Origin: Propionibacteriaceae bacterium UBA6238
GTDB taxonomy: Bacteria; Actinomycetota; Actinomycetes; Propionibacteriales; Propionibacteriaceae
Direction: 5' to 3'
Length of the DNA: 10,491 nucleotides
Assembly (NCBI GenBank): GCA_002441465.1
Contig: DJWE01000074.1
Span: 1-10,491 of the forward strand
The notes beneath the pieces are model-generated. The model saw only the letters and a program-made list of their open reading frames with translations. It was not told the DNA's origin and did no database searches. The translations under genes were made by a program, and so were the position numbers. Positions 7,519 to 10,491 of the stretch are shown here, in pieces; the first letter of the stretch is position 1; every line of letters starts with the position of its first letter.

Positions 7519-7687
7519 TTGGTCCTCCTTCGTCCCGCCCAGCCTAGGTCTTCCGGCCAGAGGGCCTGAAGGTGGCCTGAGAGGGACGAGTCGGCAGGAA
7601 GTAGTCCATTTCCCGCGCGGTCCAGCCGTCCTCGAGCTGCATCCGCACTGCGACGGTGCCGCCAACGATCCGGTCACTTAACCGAAT
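7519..7687. other. Intergenic region upstream of the OsmC gene
   Basis: This stretch, with the hairpin and spacer up to the VWA remnant's stop at 7798, forms a 279-bp gap. It holds the AAGGAGG site of the OsmC gene (about 7523-7529) and presumably its promoter, though I cannot point to convincing -10/-35 boxes. On the - strand one frame is open from just after the stop at 7745 down to a TAG at 7544 (about 66 codons). It has no plausible RBS and no family I recognise. Confidence 0.4.
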
Positions 7688-7736
7688 CCCGTCTACGGAC
7701 GCACGGCCATGACCAGCGGCGCCATGCGTCCACGGG
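7688..7736 (-). terminator. Strong hairpin downstream of the VWA remnant, possible terminator
   Basis: The arms 7697-7707 and 7721-7731 pair over eleven positions, with ten Watson-Crick pairs plus one G-U pair when read as - strand RNA. They enclose a 13-base spacer. Outer arms 7688-7692 and 7732-7736 (CCCGT/ACGGG) add five pairs after a four-base bulge. The hairpin lies about 60 bp after the likely VWA stop at 7798 and before the OsmC gene. There is no U tract, so a factor-independent terminator of the classical kind is not proven. High-GC actinobacteria often have such tail-less stems. Other roles are possible. Confidence 0.4.
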
Positions 7737-7797
7737 ATGACTCCTCATGCTCGTCCAAGCACTAGCGTTGGCTCCCGCACTCTGGGAGTCGTGGGTC

Positions 7798-9370
7798 TTA
7801 CCCGCAGGCTCGTTTGACGCAGCGTGTGATGACGTCGGGGTCCACCTCGTGGCGTTTGAGCAGGTCGCGGATGCCGTCGTCCCGGAGCAGGCACAGGAGC
7901 AGGCCGCAGACGTCGATGCCCGACGTGCCGGTCCCTGTGCCGGGGTCGGTGACAAATCGGTGGTCTGTCGTCCCCCCGTGCCCAGACGGCCAGGGTTCGT
8001 AGCTCTTCTCGGGTGAATCGGGTTCCGCGGAGGTCTGCGCCGGCTGCGCTGACCAGTATCCGGTAGACCCCGGAGACCGAGGTCGGGATCTCGCCGCGGT
8101 ACAGGCCTGGTTCGGCCTCGGTCAGGGTCACCGTCGACGTGGTGCCGGTGGGTGAGGTGACTCCTGCGTGCACGGCGGCACTCCCCGAGAGGGGCACTCC
8201 GCTGTCGGTCAGGGTGACCTCGAGCCGCCCAGGATGACCGGGAAGCCGTGACTGCTGGCTGAGCGCGGCTGTCATCCGCAGCGCGCTGCGGGCCTGAACG
8301 CTGAGGGTGTAGGGGACACCGTGGGTCTCGACCGCGGTCAGGATCCACTTGAACGCCTGGTCGCCGCCTTCCCTCTGGCTCAGCTCCTTGCGCAGCCTGG
8401 CCAGCCGGTTCTTGAGATCACGCTCGTCGACAGACAGCACCGACTGCCATTGGCCCGCCGCCCCGGCAGGTGCGGGGAGGACGTGGGCGGGCACGATACG
8501 GAGGACCCTGAACGCGGTCCCAAGTGTCTCGTTCGCGCCGGCGCCGGCCCTGATGCTGGTTCCATCGGGGGCGATGATCTCGACCCGAAGTGCCGCTGTC
8601 AGGTCGCCGAGGAGCAGAACGTCGGTGCGGATTTCGGCGTCAGTCAGGTCGAACGGGACGACCACCTTCCCGCCGATAGGGACGACCCCCGCCGGGTCGA
8701 CGACGATGGCGGCATTGGTGGCCCCGGCCAGGACCTGCGCGAAGTACTTCTGCAGGAGAAGCTGGTCGTCCACGCCGGGGTTGCCAGTGAGGAGCAGGTA
8801 TCCACCGGTGCCGTTGGCGATGTCGGACAGGGCCCCCGGATTGAGCTGGTCGGCTGTTCCCAGGCCGATGGCGAACACGCGGCTGTTGACCGACGCGGCC
8901 GCCTGCTCGATGGTGCGTTCGGCGGTCTCGTTGCCGTCGGTGAACACGATGGTGGCGGTCGAGTCACAGCCAGCGGCGACTGGGGCGAGCTGTGCGGCGG
9001 CAGCTTCCAGCCCGTCGCCGATGGCCGTCATCCCGGCGAGGTTCGTGGCCGTGGTCGAGATCGCGTTCAAGGCGGCCAGCCGTCCCGCCCCACCGATGGT
9101 GGGCCCGGCGTCGACGACGGCGGTGACCGGCGCCGCGTCGGTGTCGAACCGCACCACCCCGACCCCGTCAGTCGGGTCGAGCAGGGCGACGAACAGTGGC
9201 GCCGAGTCGTGCAGGACGCCCATCCGGTCCTTGCTGGGCAACCCCGATGGCAGGCTCATGCTGCCCGAGGTGTCCAACACCAGCGAGGTGCCCACGCTCG
9301 GGTTCGCCACAACCGTGGCCGTGATCGGCACCGTGAACACCTGACCAGTGGGAGACACCGTCACGGTCAG
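7798..9370 (-). pseudogene. VWA-domain surface/secreted protein, 5'-truncated by a transposon and frameshifted
   Basis: The remnant begins directly outside the predicted transposon tip. Numbered from a GTG at 9364, a beta-strand-like segment (GQVFTVPITATVVANPS) leads into the VWA domain. That domain has a complete MIDAS metal site: DTSGS (31-35), a Thr in GMTAIGDGL, and FTDGNE. Beta-rich domains follow, ending in YRILVSAAGADLRGTRFTRE, as in large actinobacterial VWA proteins that normally carry a signal peptide and an N-terminal domain; both are missing here. The raw frame continues to a stop at 7745, but after about 7975 its residues become Arg/Pro/His-rich and unlike protein. A +1 shift in the six-C run at 7972-7977 gives a convincing tail (GIDVCGLLLCLLRDDGIRDL, then a stop at 7798-7800). 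Either the frameshift or the truncation would probably inactivate the gene. Some product from GTG 9364 cannot be excluded. Confidence 0.7.
9366..9370. repeat. Candidate target-site duplication copy (GTCAG)
   Basis: These five bases lie immediately outside the predicted TGTC tip. Tn7/Tn402/Mu-like elements commonly duplicate five bases of target DNA. The second copy would lie at the other end of the element, outside the window, so this is only a prediction. Confidence 0.25.
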
Positions 9371-9381
9371 TGTCCCTGTGA

Positions 9382-9404
9382 CTTCGTCTGCTGAATGGCG
9401 GGGT
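9382..9404. repeat. Terminal repeat 1, likely transposase binding site
   Basis: This 23-bp unit matches the one at 9406-9428 at 17 of 23 positions, including CTTCG at one end and TGGCGGGGT at the other. The two units are spaced 24 bp start to start. It lies eleven bases inside the TGTC tip, an arrangement like the repeated TniA/TnsB sites at the ends of Tn402- and Tn7-type elements. Confidence 0.5.
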
Positions 9405-9405
9405 T

Positions 9406-9428
9406 CTTCGGTCGCTTCGTGGCGGGGT
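9406..9428. repeat. Terminal repeat 2, likely transposase binding site
   Basis: This is the second 23-bp unit, in the same orientation as the one at 9382-9404, ending exactly on the ATPase stop codon. It shares CTTCG and TGGCGGGGT with the first unit; the middle differs. I saw no good third copy within the ATPase coding sequence. Confidence 0.5.
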
Positions 9429-10246
9429 CAGGTGACACCGATGACCAGGGTGCTCTGTGCGGCTTCGATGACGTCGTTGGTGATGGTGTCGAGTTCGTTG
9501 ATCTTCAGGACCCGCTGGATCTGGGGGAAGAGGCGTTCGAGGAGCCGGAAGTTGCCGCGGGTGATCCGTGCGATGGCTGCGATGGCTTGGGCGTCGGTGA
9601 AGTCGTCGGGGTCGAGGGTCTTGCCGAGGGATCGCCAGTGTCGCTCGAGGACGAACAGCAGTTCGTCTTGTCCCAGGGGCCGGTACTGGTGGGCGAAGCC
9701 GACTCGGCTGTAGAACTGGGGGTAGTGGCTGAACTGCTTCTCCAGGCCGGGCATGCCGATCAGGATCAGGGCGATGTCGTCGCGGTCGTAGCGATCGCGC
9801 AGCAGTTCCAGAGCGGCGGGACGCAGTCGTTCGGCCTCGTCGACGATGATCAGCTCCACGTAGTTCCTGCCGTGTCGCCATCCCCAGGCCTCGGGAGTGG
9901 CCGTGCCGGGAGGTACGAGGTGCTGCTCGATGCACATGTTGGTGCGGGTGATGGCTTGGGTCAGCTCGTCCTTCAGGGTCCGCGGGGTGGTCAGCACGCT
10001 GGGGGTGTAGAGCACGGTGCGGCTCCGGTTCAAGGCGGCGTAGATCTTGGCGTCGTCGTCGGAGCGCGGCCCCCAGTAGGTCAGCAGGTCATGAGCCTTC
10101 TCGTAGTGTGCGTAGCGGCGCGCGGAGAGTGTCTTTCCTACGCCGGCTGATCCGAAGCACAAACCGATGGTGTGCCCGCGGCGCACGGCGTCGGCGAACT
10201 CGGTGAAGCGGCGGTGCTCCTTGGTGACGATGAAGCGCTGGCTCAC
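9428..10246 (-). CDS. Transposition AAA ATPase (TniB/MuB/TnsC-like)
   Basis: AAA+ ATPase of 272 residues. Walker A is GSAGVGKT (32-39), Walker B is ELIIVDEAERL (131-141), and a sensor-1-like strand is IALILIGMPGLE. The C-terminal part is helical and typical of ATPases that assist DDE transposases in target choice and strand transfer (TniB, TnsC, MuB). The N-terminus MSQRFIVTKEHRRFTEFADA is that of the TniB/MuB-like group, not of IstB. The start GTG 10246 overlaps the transposase stop (GTGA, 10243-10246), with AAGGAGG seven bases upstream, so the pair is translationally coupled. Its stop lies inside the terminal repeat region, making it the last gene before this end of the element. It is not interrupted and looks functional. 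Confidence 0.85.
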   Translation of the reverse strand: MSQRFIVTKEHRRFTEFADAVRRGHTIGLCFGSAGVGKTLSARRYAHYEKAHDLLTYWGPRSDDDAKIYAALNRSRTVLYTPSVLTTPRTLKDELTQAITRTNMCIEQHLVPPGTATPEAWGWRHGRNYVELIIVDEAERLRPAALELLRDRYDRDDIALILIGMPGLEKQFSHYPQFYSRVGFAHQYRPLGQDELLFVLERHWRSLGKTLDPDDFTDAQAIAAIARITRGNFRLLERLFPQIQRVLKINELDTITNDVIEAAQSTLVIGVT

Positions 10247-10491
10247 CTGAGGTCCTCCTTGTAGATCTTCAACGCCGACCTCGGCGCCGGAGCCGGTGCT
10301 TCGGTGATCCGTGGCGTCTCGGTAGGTGCGGCCACGAGGGCGATGCGTTCGTTGATGCTGGCTCGCAGCGCTCGGCGGCGGGCGTTGCGCGCGGCCTGGA
10401 TCTCCTTGAGGCTGACCTTTTGATCGTGGTGCTCTTGGTTGACGGCCTTGCAGACGAATTCGTCGTGATCGAAGACGCGGATCTCGGTGAT
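10243..10491 (-). CDS. Mu/TniA-type DDE transposase, C-terminal part (start outside window)
   Basis: The frame is open from the window edge to TGA at 10245-10243, giving 82 residues. The visible segment begins ITEIRVFDHDEFVCKAV, which fits the last strands of the Mu transposase C-terminal beta-barrel. A basic helix follows (KVSLKEIQAARNARRRALRA), then a Pro/Ala-rich linker, and the end is SALKIYKEDLR. Such tails in MuA, TnsB and TniA proteins contact the partner ATPase. The catalytic DDE domain and DNA-binding domains are outside the window, so activity cannot be judged. The identification rests on this tail and on the overlapping AAA ATPase gene. Confidence 0.75.
   Translation of the reverse strand: MTEIRVFDHDEFVCKAVNQEHHDQKVSLKEIQAARNARRRALRASINERIALVAAPTETPRITEAPAPAPRSALKIYKEDLR

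Larger units (their letters stand above)
9371..10491. mobile_element. Tn402/Mu-like transposon (transposase plus AAA ATPase), one end and partial body
   Basis: The element is recognised from three things: a Mu/TniA-type transposase C-terminus, an overlapping TniB/MuB-like ATPase, and terminal sequences beside the ATPase stop. The tip reads TGTCCCTGTGAC (9371-9382), followed by two direct repeats and then the ATPase gene. The VWA coding sequence begins at once on the outer side and lacks its N-terminus, as expected for an insertion. The other terminus and any cargo lie beyond 10491. The exact boundary is inferred and has not been compared with an empty site. Confidence 0.6.

Noticed and set aside
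7544..7744. A - strand frame without stops (about 66 codons, including MQLEDGWTAREMDYFLP) between the VWA remnant and the OsmC gene.
   Set aside because: There is no convincing start or ribosome binding site, and no family I recognise. The only ATG gives about 32 residues. It may be a relic, but a gene cannot be supported.
7769..7791. A CTCCC/GGGAG stem just after the VWA stop as a terminator.
   Set aside because: The stem is only five pairs with a seven-base loop and no U tract; the longer stem at 7688-7736 is the better candidate.
9365..9430. The transposition ATPase and the VWA frame are in the same reading frame, with only a TGA between them, suggesting a readthrough fusion.
   Set aside because: The intervening sequence is better explained as transposon-end repeats, and the ATPase has the normal length for its family. 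The shared frame is probably chance.
9463..9485. A possible third terminal repeat within the ATPase coding sequence.
   Set aside because: It matches the second unit at only about 12 of 23 positions and is off the 24-bp spacing. Coding constraint and GC bias could explain this.
9428..10491. IS21-type IstA/IstB element.
   Set aside because: The ATPase N-terminus and Walker A context are of the TniB/MuB kind, and the transposase tail looks like a Mu-type C-terminal barrel and linker, so IS21 is less likely.

Overview
The window is GC-rich throughout, with strongly GC-biased third codon positions, frequent GTG starts and genes packed with 4-bp stop/start overlaps. This fits an actinobacterium. 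A member of the Propionibacteriaceae or a relative is a guess; no rRNA or other marker is present to settle it.

Left part, + strand (1-2004): the 3' end of a small His/Met-rich two-helix membrane protein (1-197), then a two-gene unit. A short unrecognised protein (263-622) overlaps, through ATGA, a PaaK/F390-synthetase-like adenylate-forming enzyme (619-2004). The 3' end of that enzyme gene runs 47 bp into the convergent transporter operon.

Middle part, - strand (1958-7518): a complete Opp/Dpp/Nik-type ABC importer. In transcription order it is the lipoprotein substrate-binding protein (6965-5421), permease B (5377-4412), permease C (4415-3540), ATPase D (3543-2743) and ATPase F (2746-1958). 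The last four genes overlap end to end by 4 bp. The substrate-binding protein captures the ligand outside the cell, the two permeases form the channel and the two ATPases power it. An OsmC/YhfA-like redox protein (7518-7084) lies just upstream on the same strand. The substrate (peptide, nickel or metallophore) cannot be fixed from sequence.

Right part, - strand (7688-10491): the broken remains of a large von Willebrand factor A surface/secreted protein, next to one end of a transposon. The transposon contributes the C-terminus of a Mu/TniA-type DDE transposase (10491-10243), its overlapping TniB/MuB-like AAA ATPase (10246-9428), and a putative terminus at 9371-9428. That terminus has a TGTC tip and two 23-bp direct repeats at 24-bp spacing. 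The VWA gene begins directly outside the tip without its expected N-terminus, so the element most likely inserted into it. The VWA remnant also carries an apparent single-base frameshift in a run of six C/G at 7972-7977; reading through it restores a plausible C-terminus ending at 7798. A strong hairpin (7688-7736) follows this remnant.

I see no clearly new defence or biosynthetic system. The most notable items are the inferred transposon end with its insertion into the VWA gene, the VWA frameshift, and the uncharacterised ligase plus small-protein pair.
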